Assembly (NCBI RefSeq): GCF_029285175.1
Contig: NZ_JABEDH010000001.1
Span: 434,001 to 498,000 of the forward strand
Length of the DNA stretch: 64,000 bases
Direction: 5' to 3'
From: Sulfitobacter sp. M05
Lineage (GTDB): Bacteria; Pseudomonadota; Alphaproteobacteria; Rhodobacterales; Rhodobacteraceae
The notes below the pieces were generated by a model. The model searched no databases. It was not told the origin of the DNA and worked only from the letters and a program-made list of their open reading frames with translations. A program made the position numbers and the translations under genes. Of this stretch, positions 25,129-33,204 are shown piece by piece (within the stretch, counting starts at the first letter, position 1; the number at the start of each line of letters is the position of its first letter).

Positions 25129-25542
25129 ATGGAACCTCACTTTCAAAACAATGATAGCAGCGCCAAAGCGGAAATATCTTTCTCAAAGCGAGAGCTTAGA
25201 AAGCGTGATTTTGTGTGGTCTGGCTTCAAGTTTCTTTTTGGGCGGCGCGAAAGGTCTTTCACGGCAAATCGGGTTGAGGCGGCGGAATATGCTCAGGAGC
25301 GATTCAACCGGCTGTTACGTCAACCGTATCCGGATGCGTCTGACCGTGAGCTTGCGTCATTGTGGGCACCTCGCATTTCCGTATCTGAGCGCACTGTACA
25401 GAACTGGCTTTCCGGGGCCACCACGCCTTCACTGACAGACTTGGTAATCGTTGGCTCTACCCATGGTATTTTTCAAACCGCCGCCATTTTTGTTGGGGAA
25501 GATACCCGCGCAGAAGTCATGACGAGGATAGGCCAAAGATGA
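25129..25542 (+). CDS. Predicted DNA-binding phage protein
   Basis: A 137-residue protein. The second half contains DRELASLWAPRISVSERTVQ and NWLSGATTPSLTDLVIVGST, a helix-turn-helix like pattern (SVSERTVQNWLSG) seen in small phage regulators. The first half is basic. It overlaps the next gene by four bases. It is in the rightward early operon, so it may be a CII-like activator or a replication regulator; nothing decides between these. Confidence 0.55.
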   Translation: MEPHFQNNDSSAKAEISFSKRELRKRDFVWSGFKFLFGRRERSFTANRVEAAEYAQERFNRLLRQPYPDASDRELASLWAPRISVSERTVQNWLSGATTPSLTDLVIVGSTHGIFQTAAIFVGEDTRAEVMTRIGQR

Positions 25543-25880
25543 TGGGGGAGTTCGAAACGCTGTTGCATTCCAGTCTTTCAACGGCTGGAGCTGACGTAAT
25601 TCGCGGGCAATACATCGGGTTCGTTTCCGACACGCTGGCTCACATCGGAATAATTTCACCGCTCACGGTTTGGATTGTTCTGCGTGATTGGCCTCTTTGG
25701 TTGTTCTGGGTTGGCGCGGCGCTGATCCTGTTTAAGGAATTCTATTTCGACATGCCTAACGGTGGGTACGCCCCATTGGTCATATTCGATAGTATTTGGG
25801 ATTTTGCCACCTGGTTCTTTGGATTTTTCGTCACTTGGTGTGCGTTGATGGATAATGTGGGGCGTCGGCATGATGCTTGA
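25539..25880 (+). CDS. Membrane protein, unknown function
   Basis: A 113-residue protein with hydrophobic segments ISPLTVWIVLRDWPLWLFWV and LVIFDSIWDFATWFFGFFVT. It overlaps the regulator gene upstream (ATGATG) and the small gene downstream. A membrane protein in an early phage operon could act in superinfection exclusion, but this is only a guess; no family was recognised. Confidence 0.55.
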   Translation: MMGEFETLLHSSLSTAGADVIRGQYIGFVSDTLAHIGIISPLTVWIVLRDWPLWLFWVGAALILFKEFYFDMPNGGYAPLVIFDSIWDFATWFFGFFVTWCALMDNVGRRHDA

Positions 25881-26142
25881 GGCTCCCAATACCAACCAGA
25901 TCAAAGGTCACAACGTCTGCCCGCGCGCCTGCCGTGCGCTTTGGTGTGCTGTGATCGAAGAGCAATTGCGTTTGGCGCTCAAGCATAACCCGACGCTACT
26001 GGGCCCGAAAATTGATACACGACGGGCGCTGGCTTGGTTCGGTTCGCGTGATTTTTTCGAAGTTTGCGCGATTGCGGGGTTTGACGGGGGCTGGGTGCTG
26101 GCCGGTGTACGCAGTCGCTTGGCGGAAGTGGGGCTTGCGTGA
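25870..26142 (+). CDS. Small phage protein, unknown function
   Basis: A 90-residue protein from the ATG at 25870 (start MLEAPNTNQIKGHNVCPRAC). The second half (DTRRALAWFGSRDFFEVCAI and AGFDGGWVLAGVRSRL) looks like a short helical DNA-contacting module seen in phage early genes. It overlaps its neighbours at both ends. I do not recognise the family. Confidence 0.55.
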   Translation: MMLEAPNTNQIKGHNVCPRACRALWCAVIEEQLRLALKHNPTLLGPKIDTRRALAWFGSRDFFEVCAIAGFDGGWVLAGVRSRLAEVGLA

Positions 26143-26861
26143 TGGGTATCCAGCGCGAAGTCACGATAGGCAATTGCCGCCTGATTTTGGGCGATATGCG
26201 TGAAGTGCTTCCGTTGCTGGACGCGAAGGCGGACCTTATTGTTACCGACCCGCCATATCTGTTGACCAGTGGCGGCACGGTTGAACAGTCAATGGGCGGC
26301 ATGTTTGCACATGAAAAATACGCCAATGACGGGGCCTTAATGGATGTCATGCCTTGGCACGAAATGGGCGGACCGTTGTTCCGTGCCTGCGCGGCCAATG
26401 CTGACTGCTATGTGATGTCCAACGACAAGAACATCTTTGCGGCGGGTGGGGCGTTCCTAGGCGCTGGGTGGCAGTTTCATAACCTGCTGGTGTGGGACAA
26501 GGTGAGGGCCACGCGCAATCGCTGGTATATGAAAAACCTCGAATTCACCCTGTACCTGTGGAAGGGTCTCGCCGATCCCAAGGGGATAAACGACTGCGGT
26601 TCCAAGCAACTCTTTACACTGAACGCGCCGAAGCGTGGTGATCATGAGACAGAAAAGCCGGTGCCTTTGTTTTCTCACTACGTGCTGAATTCGTCAAATC
26701 AGGGCGATTTGGTTCTTGATCCGTTCATGGGGTCAGGAACCACAATGCTATCGTGCATCGAAACGGGCCGCGCTGGCATCGGTATTGAGAAAGAGCCTCG
26801 CCATTTTGAAGGGGCTGTAAAGTCCGTCACAGCGGCCCATCTTGCCAAGGTGGCGGAATGA
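26142..26861 (+). CDS. Phage N4/N6 DNA methyltransferase (D12/ParB-type, N6_N4_Mtase)
   Basis: A 239-residue enzyme with the catalytic motif DPPYL (in VTDPPYLLTSGG), the SAM-binding motif DPFMGSGTTMLSCIETGRAG near the C-terminus, and GIGIEKEPRHFEGA after it. The order, motif IV before motif I, puts it in the beta class of amino-methyltransferases (adenine N6 or cytosine N4). It has no restriction partner and is thus an orphan, like the C5 enzyme encoded on the other arm. The ATG at 26142 overlaps the upstream stop (TGATG). It is likely to modify phage DNA or to regulate. Confidence 0.88.
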   Translation: MGIQREVTIGNCRLILGDMREVLPLLDAKADLIVTDPPYLLTSGGTVEQSMGGMFAHEKYANDGALMDVMPWHEMGGPLFRACAANADCYVMSNDKNIFAAGGAFLGAGWQFHNLLVWDKVRATRNRWYMKNLEFTLYLWKGLADPKGINDCGSKQLFTLNAPKRGDHETEKPVPLFSHYVLNSSNQGDLVLDPFMGSGTTMLSCIETGRAGIGIEKEPRHFEGAVKSVTAAHLAKVAE

Positions 26862-27244
26862 CCTTGCTAATGCCCGGCCCTGTAAATGCCGTGACACGGC
26901 ATAATGAACCAGAAGACTTCCGCAGTTTCGCGCATGTCGAGCTTTCAGGGGCAACGCCGTGGCGGGCCGGCATCTGTTTTAATCCAGATTGCGGTTTGGA
27001 ATTTGAGCCGCGCCGCAGTTGGCAGATTTATTGCTGCACCCGCTGCGAACGGGCGGGCACGGCGGAATTGCGCAAGTGGGGTCATCGCATGGCCCTGTCC
27101 AGTTTGATCTGGCGCATTGGGAAATACGAAAAGAAGGATGCGGGTATCCGCGATCTGACGCGCGCGGCGCGGCGGCACGTAAGTCATGTGCAGTCGGCCT
27201 GGTTGTCGGACCGGCAGGCCCGCGCAGCCGAAAGGGGGCAGTGA
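26858..27244 (+). CDS. Zinc-ribbon-like phage protein, unknown function
   Basis: A 128-residue protein with a cysteine pattern CFNPDCGLEFEPRRSWQIYC plus CTRCERAG, which fits a zinc ribbon (two CxxC-like knuckles), followed by a basic helical tail (IRDLTRAARRHVSHVQ). It starts at an ATGA overlap with the methyltransferase gene and its own stop overlaps the next start. Nucleic-acid binding is likely; the exact role is unknown. Confidence 0.6.
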   Translation: MTLLMPGPVNAVTRHNEPEDFRSFAHVELSGATPWRAGICFNPDCGLEFEPRRSWQIYCCTRCERAGTAELRKWGHRMALSSLIWRIGKYEKKDAGIRDLTRAARRHVSHVQSAWLSDRQARAAERGQ

Positions 27245-27861
27245 TGAGCATTACGCCATCCGTCAAACTGGTCGATTCCGATGAAATCGATGATTATCCG
27301 ATTTCATCTTCTGACCGTCTGGATGCTCATTATTTTCTGCCTTGGCATCTGAAGCGGTGGCGGGGGAGTGACACGCGAAAGAAAGCTTACAAAGACCCTG
27401 AGGTCGGGTTTTACGCAATGGAGTTGTTCTTCAAGTCTCAGGACGAAACGCCGATTGGTACTTTGCCAACTGATGAATCCGATTTGGCCTTCATGCTGCA
27501 CATGTCAACCGACAAGTTTCAAAGCTTGTTGAGGCGTGAGTTATCGCCGCTTCGAAACTGGTATCTTACGCGATGCGACAACGGGGAAATGCGGTGGGCG
27601 CACCCGGTTGTTAGGGAATTTGTTCTTGATGCGCTCAAGGGCAGTCAAGCGAATGCTGCAAAAAATGCCGATGATAGAATGCGCAAGCGGTTGGGAACGA
27701 TTGTTGGTCACCTAAAGGGCCAAGTGAGCATGAAGCACCTCGCCAGTAGCGATGACATGGTGAATGACATAAGCGACTGGATTGCTCGGCACTATCCTGG
27801 TGGCAGTGCGACGCTTAGGCGCGTGAAGGAGGCCGTAAGTGACTTGTCATCACGTCTCTAA
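27244..27861 (+). CDS. Putative phage replication protein (DUF1376-like N-terminus)
   Basis: A 205-residue protein. The first part (HYFLPWHLKRWRGSDTRKKA then GFYAMELFFKSQDETPIGTL and LAFMLHMSTDKFQSLLRREL) resembles DUF1376, which forms the N-terminus of replication-initiation-like phage proteins: a short helical domain that reads out a small number of residues before DNA. The C-terminal part is basic. The 206-bp gap after it holds a perfect DnaA box and AT-rich purine runs, as expected for a phage origin close to its initiator. The family call is tentative. Confidence 0.55.
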   Translation: MSITPSVKLVDSDEIDDYPISSSDRLDAHYFLPWHLKRWRGSDTRKKAYKDPEVGFYAMELFFKSQDETPIGTLPTDESDLAFMLHMSTDKFQSLLRRELSPLRNWYLTRCDNGEMRWAHPVVREFVLDALKGSQANAAKNADDRMRKRLGTIVGHLKGQVSMKHLASSDDMVNDISDWIARHYPGGSATLRRVKEAVSDLSSRL

Positions 27862-28067
27862 AACTTCCCAAAACCTTCCGCAGGAAGATTTTAAAAAAAA
27901 ATTGGAAGGAAATTTCCTGTTTTTGGAGGTTTTCATTTCTTCCAAAAATCGCGCGGCTGAAAGGAAAAGAGAAGAAATGAAATGAAAAGACATTACTGGC
28001 AGCGCCAAACTTTGAGCGGCTTGGCCTGTGGATAACTTGGAATTGCTGAGAAAAGGGGCATGGGGAA
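27862..28067. other. AT-rich region with DnaA box, candidate phage origin
   Basis: A spacer of about 206 bp with strongly AT-rich, strand-biased sequence (runs of A and of GGAA/TTCC words) and a perfect DnaA box TGTGGATAA at 28027-28035. It follows the replication-like gene. This could be the phage replication origin; it might also hold a promoter for the next gene. Confidence 0.4.
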
Positions 28068-28679
28068 ATGCAGGCAACAGAACACCAGCAGACGGTTGAT
28101 CAGGTGCAACCGGAGACAAAGAGGGATCGGGTGCGCAGGTTGTTCATCGCGCCCTTGGCGGCTGAGGGGATGCGCTTTGAGCGGGGCACATCGGAGGAGG
28201 TTCAGGTTAAGCGGCTGAACCAAATGGCTGATGATCTGACGCACTTGAGCGATGTCGAGTTGGGGCGTTTGCGATTGTGCATGCGGTCCAAGGGCGATGG
28301 CACGAAAAAGACTTTCTGGCCCGGTCGTGTCAGCATCTTAGGCTTTGCCGAAAGCGTTCATCCGCGCCCGATTGCTGATCTGCCAAGGCTCAAGGATTGG
28401 TTCATCAGCGCAGCTGGTCGCGAGGCGGCGTTGGTAGAGGGTCGGTTGGTTGCTGAGTTCGAGTTTTGGACAAGACACAAGCACCCGCCATACGCAGAAA
28501 CGCATAAGCGGTTGGTTGCGTCGCGGGCATCCGAGATCGGGCCAAAGGCTGCGCGGTTGGTGGAACGCCGGGGTCGCGGGGCGCTGTCTGATCCGGGCGA
28601 TATACATTGGCTTGCGAGGTTCGAGGAAACCGAAGCCATGTTGCGGGGCTGGCTGGCAGAAAGCGGGGGTGCCGCATGA
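28068..28679 (+). CDS. Phage protein, unknown function
   Basis: A 203-residue helical, basic protein with an ATG at 28068 preceded by GGGGA. The stretch LNQMADDLTHLSDVELGRLR and the middle FWPGRVSILGFAESVHPRPI are well conserved in appearance, but no family can be named. It overlaps the NusG-like gene (ATGA at 28676). The position at the end of the rightward early operon fits a replication or regulation accessory. Confidence 0.6.
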   Translation: MQATEHQQTVDQVQPETKRDRVRRLFIAPLAAEGMRFERGTSEEVQVKRLNQMADDLTHLSDVELGRLRLCMRSKGDGTKKTFWPGRVSILGFAESVHPRPIADLPRLKDWFISAAGREAALVEGRLVAEFEFWTRHKHPPYAETHKRLVASRASEIGPKAARLVERRGRGALSDPGDIHWLARFEETEAMLRGWLAESGGAA

Positions 28680-29554
28680 TGCACATCAAACCAAAACATC
28701 TCGAAGGCGCAGCGCGATTGGATGTGTTGCAGTGGTATGCCGTTCGCATGGTTGCGCCAACCAATGGTCATCGTCGCTCGGCTATGTTGGGTGGGGATCG
28801 TCGGGACGTGCGAACAAGGTCAGGCCACGTGGTTAAGCGCCGAAAGCCGGGCACGGGTGATCGTGTGTTTGTGCCGGAACATATCCTCAAGAAAGCGGGG
28901 TTCTCGGTGTTCTTGCCGGTCAAGAAAAGGTGGCGCAAGAGACATAGGTTCACATCGGAGCAGGAGTTGGTTTCCTTTCCGCTTGTGGCAGATTGGATGT
29001 TTGTCGGTTGGCCTGAAGGGCAGGCGCGCTGGCATGAATTGACGTCGCTGCGCGTTATTTCAGGTGTGATGGGTTCGGGCGGTAAGCCAGTTCGGGTTTG
29101 TTCCAAGGTTGTTGCAAGGCTGATGAAGCGCTGGGGAGACGGCGTATTGCCTGCCGTTCGGAGGGAAGCGGAGCGTGTTGCAGCGGGTGACACAGTGAGC
29201 GTTACAGCTGGTCCATTTGTAGATTTTGACGGGTTGGTTATCGATGTTGAGGGAGAGGGTGCGCGTGTTGCGATAAACCTATTTGGGCGCGAAACGCCTG
29301 TGGCATTGCTGTTTGATGAAATGGCAGTGGTCAATCGTAGCGAGGGCGCTGCCGCGACCGGTGTCGCACTTGTTGGCGAGTTGTCATCTGGTGCGCCGGC
29401 ATGTTTGCGGTGTGGCTGTGAGATGGTCGCGGCACATGATGAGCAAAAAAAGCACCACCTGAAATGCTGTGAATGTGATGCTCGTGGCGCGTTGTTTTCG
29501 TCCAGTAAAGAAAGGGCTTTGGCTGTTTGGAAGGAGCGAGTGCGGCGTCTGTGA
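28676..29554 (+). CDS. Phage NusG-like antitermination factor with C-terminal zinc ribbon
   Basis: A 292-residue protein. Residues about 15-150 look like a NusG/RfaH N-terminal domain (LQWYAVRMVAPTNG, VFLPVKKRWRKRHRF, SFPLVADWMFVGWPE, LRVISGVMGSGGKPV). A KOW domain follows (AGDTVSVTAGPFVDFDGLVI to FGRETPVALLFDEMAVV), and a C-terminal zinc ribbon (CLRCGCEM and KCCECDARG) that ordinary NusG lacks. NusG proteins bind RNA polymerase and prevent pausing or link it to other factors. The gene ends just upstream of a leader with two intrinsic terminators and the whole late operon, as lambda Q does, so a late antiterminator role is proposed. Confidence 0.8.
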   Translation: MMHIKPKHLEGAARLDVLQWYAVRMVAPTNGHRRSAMLGGDRRDVRTRSGHVVKRRKPGTGDRVFVPEHILKKAGFSVFLPVKKRWRKRHRFTSEQELVSFPLVADWMFVGWPEGQARWHELTSLRVISGVMGSGGKPVRVCSKVVARLMKRWGDGVLPAVRREAERVAAGDTVSVTAGPFVDFDGLVIDVEGEGARVAINLFGRETPVALLFDEMAVVNRSEGAAATGVALVGELSSGAPACLRCGCEMVAAHDEQKKHHLKCCECDARGALFSSSKERALAVWKERVRRL

Positions 29555-29831
29555 TCGGAATTCATGACGCCAACAAAGTTCTTGACCTGTGCAAATTGAC
29601 GGTGCTAGGAGCGAATCAGGACGATCCAAAGCGGTCCCTGCCAAAGAGGTAACACAAGCGATAGCTTGGAAGGGCAACACCGTGGACCCGAGTATCTGGG
29701 ACTAGGCGATAGCCAAACCCGAGATTAGCAAGTGCGACGCAATGGAAGAACACAAAGGCCCGGCTGTAAAGCGCGGGCCATTTTTGTATGTGGTGCGCGG
29801 TTGCGCCTCTTAAACTCAATTGGAGACAATC
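29555..29831 (+). ncRNA. Structured late-operon leader region
   Basis: About 277 bp without a gene, between the NusG-like gene and the first late gene. It contains a TTGACC -35-like box (29582-29587; no good -10), two small hairpins with a GATA loop (CAAGCGATAGCTTG near 29651 and GGCGATAGCC near 29705), and the terminator at 29757. The layout recalls the pR'-tR' leader on which lambda Q acts or put-like RNA of HK022. Its being a transcribed regulatory RNA is inferred. Confidence 0.4.
29757..29785 (+). terminator. Intrinsic terminator in late leader
   Basis: GGCCCG (29757-29762) pairs with CGGGCC (29774-29779), extended by two more base pairs, and is followed by ATTTTT. It would stop transcripts from upstream unless antiterminated. 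Confidence 0.75.
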
Positions 29832-30230
29832 ATGAAAACACTAATCCTTGCAGGTATGGCCCTTCTCGCGTCGACGCTCTTTGCGACGGCATCCGTTAAC
29901 ATCAATGAAATCGATGCACCTCCCGTGATTGACCTGGCTGTTGACGATGGCCTGAGCATCGTTGCTGTCGATGGCCTCGAAGGTGGTGATGTGCAGGTGC
30001 TAACCGCTGGGGTGCCCAACATGCAGATTGGATGCAGCGATGTGGCAAATTATGTAAGCACTGCGTCCCCCGACAAAGCCGTCCCATTGGTTCAGGGTGC
30101 GGAATTTGGTTGGCCGTTGTCAGGGCGGCTGTCTGCGCTGAGTGATGTGGGTGGACCGGGTGCGAAACTGGGGGTGCTTGTTCGGCTATATGGCAGTCAC
30201 TACCGGCCTAACGAGATGGTCTTTGGTTAG
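29832..30230 (+). CDS. Exported phage-encoded protein, unknown function
   Basis: A 132-residue protein with a clear signal peptide (MKTLILAGMALLASTLFATA). TTGGAGACAATC precedes the ATG at 29832. The mature part has an acidic IDLAVDDGLSIVAVDGLEGG segment and a C-terminal domain with one cysteine and many glycines. I know no family. It lies between the two leader terminators, ahead of the packaging genes. It may be a lysogenic-conversion gene or act in the periplasm during infection. Confidence 0.6.
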   Translation: MKTLILAGMALLASTLFATASVNINEIDAPPVIDLAVDDGLSIVAVDGLEGGDVQVLTAGVPNMQIGCSDVANYVSTASPDKAVPLVQGAEFGWPLSGRLSALSDVGGPGAKLGVLVRLYGSHYRPNEMVFG

Positions 30231-30247
30231 ATTACTGACTGTCATAG

Positions 30248-30278
30248 AATAGGGCCGGCGAGAACGCTTGGCCCTATT
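30248..30278 (+). terminator. Second hairpin before HNH/terminase genes
   Basis: AATAGGGCC (30248-30256) pairs with GGCCCTATT (30270-30278), a 9-bp stem. Only a short T stretch follows, and the HNH start codon lies six bases further. It may be an attenuator or a start-codon-proximal hairpin for the late operon. Confidence 0.6.
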
Positions 30279-30284
30279 TGTCAA

Positions 30285-30683
30285 ATGCCAACTATGCCAA
30301 ATACCTTTCGTGCGCCCCATGCACCGTCTCGCTCCGAACAGGTGAAAGAGTATGACAAGCGGCGTGGTTCATCACGTGAGCGGGGATACACAACCAAGTG
30401 GGACAAGGCGTCGCGGGCGTTCTTGGGAAAACATCGCATTTGCTTGGCTTGCGAGTTGGCTGGTTTTGACCAGCGGACTGAGGTTACAGACCATATTGTG
30501 CCTCACAAGGGCGATAAGGCGTTGTTTTGGGACCGCACCAACTGGCAAGCGTGCTGTCGTTGGCATCATGATGTGGTTAAGCAAATGTTGGAGCGGGAAT
30601 ATCTTGCTGGGGCAATCAGCCGATCAGATTTATCACTGACAAGTCGCGTGGCGCTGGATTTGGCGGCGCGTCTGCGTGTCTGA
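30285..30683 (+). CDS. HNH endonuclease (packaging-associated)
   Basis: A 132-residue protein with the HNH motif: CLACELAGF (zinc knuckle), TEVTDHIVPHKGD (first histidine of HNH), WDRTNWQACCRWHHDVVK. HNH genes immediately upstream of terminase are standard in HK97-like phages, where the nuclease helps the terminase to cut DNA at cos. Spacing to the small terminase gene is 115 bp, the region where a cos site is expected. The N-terminus is basic. Confidence 0.9.
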   Translation: MPTMPNTFRAPHAPSRSEQVKEYDKRRGSSRERGYTTKWDKASRAFLGKHRICLACELAGFDQRTEVTDHIVPHKGDKALFWDRTNWQACCRWHHDVVKQMLEREYLAGAISRSDLSLTSRVALDLAARLRV

Positions 30684-30798
30684 GGGGAGGGGGTATGTCA
30701 ATCTCCAGAACCTTAACAAACTGGGACCGGCAGCAAACGAAACAAATATGCGCGCAGGTTTTGGGGAAACTTTTTTTTGGGAAATGAGGTAATAGGCC
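30684..30798. other. Non-coding gap before TerS, candidate cos region
   Basis: A 115-bp spacer between the HNH and TerS genes. In HK97-type phages cos lies at this place. It contains GC-rich AATATGCGCGCAGG and an eight-T run. The cohesive end itself cannot be recognised by eye. Confidence 0.35.
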
Positions 30799-31347
30799 AT
30801 GGCTGGTAAGCGTAGGGGGCCAGCACCGGAACCTGCGGCTGTCAAGAAAGCCAAGGGGAATTCTGGTCGTCGCCCAATCAAGACACAGAAGATGGAAGAA
30901 CTTGTCGAGCAAGTTGGTGGTGCCTCAGGAGAGATGGTGCCGCCTGATTGGCTCAATGAAGAAGGCCAGAAAGTTTGGGAATATCTGGCCCCAAAACTGA
31001 GCGCGATGCGCATCCTGCAACGGATCGATACACTGACATTTGGGCGCTACTGCGAGAACTTTGGTCGGTGGGTCACTCTTTCCAAAATGATCGAATCAGA
31101 GGGGATGACCTACAAACCCGAGAGCGATCATGGAAACTACATTCGGCCCCACCCAGCTGTACCGATGTCGCAGCGGTTGGATCGGGACTTGCAAGCCGCG
31201 GAAGCCAGCTTTGCGTTGAACCCCGCAGATCGGCAAAGGTTGTTTGCGGCAAAAGCTGCCGCCTCGGTGGCACCGGATTTATTTAATCAGTCTGACACTG
31301 ACAATGAGAGTGAGCCGAAGTCTTCACCTGTCGGTATGTTGAACTAA
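30799..31347 (+). CDS. terS: Terminase small subunit (P27 family)
   Basis: A 182-residue protein starting MAGKRRGPAPEPAAVKKAKG, typical of the P27 family: a basic start with GNSGRRP, then PPDWLNEEGQKVWEYLAPKL (the family's helix pair) and YCENFGRWVTLSKMIESEG. TerS recognises the packaging site and recruits the large subunit. It lies 4 bp before the TerL start. The C-terminal tail is acidic and probably disordered. Confidence 0.9.
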   Translation: MAGKRRGPAPEPAAVKKAKGNSGRRPIKTQKMEELVEQVGGASGEMVPPDWLNEEGQKVWEYLAPKLSAMRILQRIDTLTFGRYCENFGRWVTLSKMIESEGMTYKPESDHGNYIRPHPAVPMSQRLDRDLQAAEASFALNPADRQRLFAAKAAASVAPDLFNQSDTDNESEPKSSPVGMLN

Positions 31348-31351
31348 TCTC

Positions 31352-33028
31352 GTGGCTGTTGAATGCAGGCCGCGCGGCGTTGGAAAGAGGGCCAAGTTTG
31401 ATCACGATCGGCAACTTTGGGTCGACGGTGATTTTTGGTTTGATGAAAAGGCTGCAGATGCAGCTGTTGGTTTCTTCCCAAAGTACTTGCGATTTACCTC
31501 GGGCGAATGGGCGGGCCGTCCATTTGTTCTTGAGGATTGGCAGCAAGATGACATCGTTCGCCCGCTGTTTGGCTGGAAACGTCCCGATGGTACCCGGCGT
31601 TTTCGCCGATGCTACGTCTGGATACCTCGGAAGAACGGCAAGACAGAAATGGCAGCAGGCATCGCGTTGTTGATGTTGCTTGGAGACGCGGAAGAAGGGG
31701 GTGAAGTATATTCCATCGCTGCCGACAAAGATCAGGCGGCGATTGTGTTCAGCAAGGCGTCGACCATGGTCGGGAAATCTGACCCTCTTCAAGATACGTT
31801 GGTGTGTTTGAAAACCGCTATTTACTGCAGCACGTTGAATGCGTCGTTCAAGCCGTTGTCTGGTACAGGAAAAGGGAAGCACGGGATGGCAGCCAGTGGA
31901 TTGATCGGGGATGAAATTCACGAATGGCCCGGCCCTGATCTATATCAGTTCATGCATGATAGCCAAGGAAACAGGCGGCAACCGTTGGAGTTTTTGATTT
32001 CGACTGCTGGCAAGAAAGGTGGTTATGGAGCCGAAGTCTGGGACGAATGCGAGAAAATCCTTGATGGCACACTGGACGATCCAGAGACTCTTGTGGTGGT
32101 CTATGCTGCGCACCCTGAACAAGACGATTGGACCAAAGAAGAAACGTGGTTTCGCGCCAATCCAAACCTCGGGGTTTCGAAAAAACTGGATACAATGAGA
32201 GCCGATGCAAAAAGGGCGTTAAGTTCTCCGCGGTTGGAAAACGCATTTAAGGCGTATCACCTCAATATCTGGTCAGAGCAGGCCGTGCGTTGGTTGCCCA
32301 TCGACATGTCCGACGACAAGGGACGGCGATTTGGATGGAAGTATTGCGCTGGACCTGTTGATTGGAAAGAATTGGACGGTCGGTTGACTGGCTTGCGCTG
32401 TTTCAGCGGTATCGACCTGTCAGCCGTAAGTGATTTATCGTCGTTTGTTCATTGGTTTCCGGTGCAGGATGGGCTTGATGTGCCTACAGTTGTTGCTCGG
32501 TTTTTTAAACCCGAAGATCTGATCGAAGAACATTCAAAAAGGGACCGGCTTCCCTATGACCGATGGGTCAAAGAGGGCGCTATCACTGCGACATCAGGCA
32601 ACGTGGTGGATTACGCGTTCATAAAAAAGGCGTTGTTTGAAGATGCTGAGCGGTTCGAGATTCAGAACATCGGCGTTGACCGTTACAACGCTACGCAAGT
32701 GACCATTGAGATTGGTCAAGAAGGCTTGCCGATTGAGTATTTTCAGCAAGGGTTTGTGTCAATGTCGCCGCCGTCTAAAGAACTGGAGCGGTTGGTAATG
32801 TCGAATGCGCTGTATCATGGAAACAATCCAGTGCTGGACCGGCATGCAAAGGTTGTCGCCGTCGAGACGGATGCGGCTGGGAACATCAAGCCGACAAAGG
32901 CCAAGTCGATTCAACGTATCGACGGGATAGCGGCCTTGGTTAATGCCATTGGCGTTGCCTCGAAGGACGAAGGCGATGGTGACAAGCTGACAAGTGAAAG
33001 AATTTTGGCGCGTGGGGGCCTGATATGA
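31352..33028 (+). CDS. terL: Terminase large subunit
   Basis: A 558-residue ATPase-nuclease. Walker A-like VWIPRKNGKTEMAAGIALL at residues about 90-108; Walker B-like GLIGDEIHEWPG near 190; nuclease domain with acidic residues in CFSGIDLSAVSDLSSF (near 350) and later GVDRYNAT. It belongs to the Terminase_1 (HK97-like) family, which packages DNA into proheads. The start is a GTG at 31352. The stop overlaps the start of a 59-residue gene. Confidence 0.92.
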   Translation: MAVECRPRGVGKRAKFDHDRQLWVDGDFWFDEKAADAAVGFFPKYLRFTSGEWAGRPFVLEDWQQDDIVRPLFGWKRPDGTRRFRRCYVWIPRKNGKTEMAAGIALLMLLGDAEEGGEVYSIAADKDQAAIVFSKASTMVGKSDPLQDTLVCLKTAIYCSTLNASFKPLSGTGKGKHGMAASGLIGDEIHEWPGPDLYQFMHDSQGNRRQPLEFLISTAGKKGGYGAEVWDECEKILDGTLDDPETLVVVYAAHPEQDDWTKEETWFRANPNLGVSKKLDTMRADAKRALSSPRLENAFKAYHLNIWSEQAVRWLPIDMSDDKGRRFGWKYCAGPVDWKELDGRLTGLRCFSGIDLSAVSDLSSFVHWFPVQDGLDVPTVVARFFKPEDLIEEHSKRDRLPYDRWVKEGAITATSGNVVDYAFIKKALFEDAERFEIQNIGVDRYNATQVTIEIGQEGLPIEYFQQGFVSMSPPSKELERLVMSNALYHGNNPVLDRHAKVVAVETDAAGNIKPTKAKSIQRIDGIAALVNAIGVASKDEGDGDKLTSERILARGGLI

Positions 33029-33204
33029 TTGAAGACAAAAACCAACCAGTTGTTCCCAATTCAAGTGGCTATATGCGTGATGCATTGGCTGTCTTGGGAG
33101 TGTCGCTGATTGGATATGGCGCATGGCTGGTCTATCCGCCTGCCGGTTTTATTGGCCCAGGTGTGATCCTGACGGGCATTGCTATCTTTGGGGTGAAGTC
33201 CTGA
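33025..33204 (+). CDS. Small membrane protein between terL and portal
   Basis: A 59-residue gene whose ATG overlaps the terL stop (ATGA) and whose stop overlaps the portal start. It has one or two hydrophobic segments (ALAVLGVSLIGYGAWLVYPP and GVILTGIAIF). Small hydrophobic proteins at this place are common in HK97-like prophages; the role is unknown. Overlaps at both ends support that it is translated. Confidence 0.65.
   Translation: MIEDKNQPVVPNSSGYMRDALAVLGVSLIGYGAWLVYPPAGFIGPGVILTGIAIFGVKS

Noticed and set aside
29580..29610. Sigma70 promoter TTGACC-17-CTAGGA in the late leader
   Set aside because: The -35 is good but the -10 matches poorly in every spacing tried, so no promoter is called as a feature.
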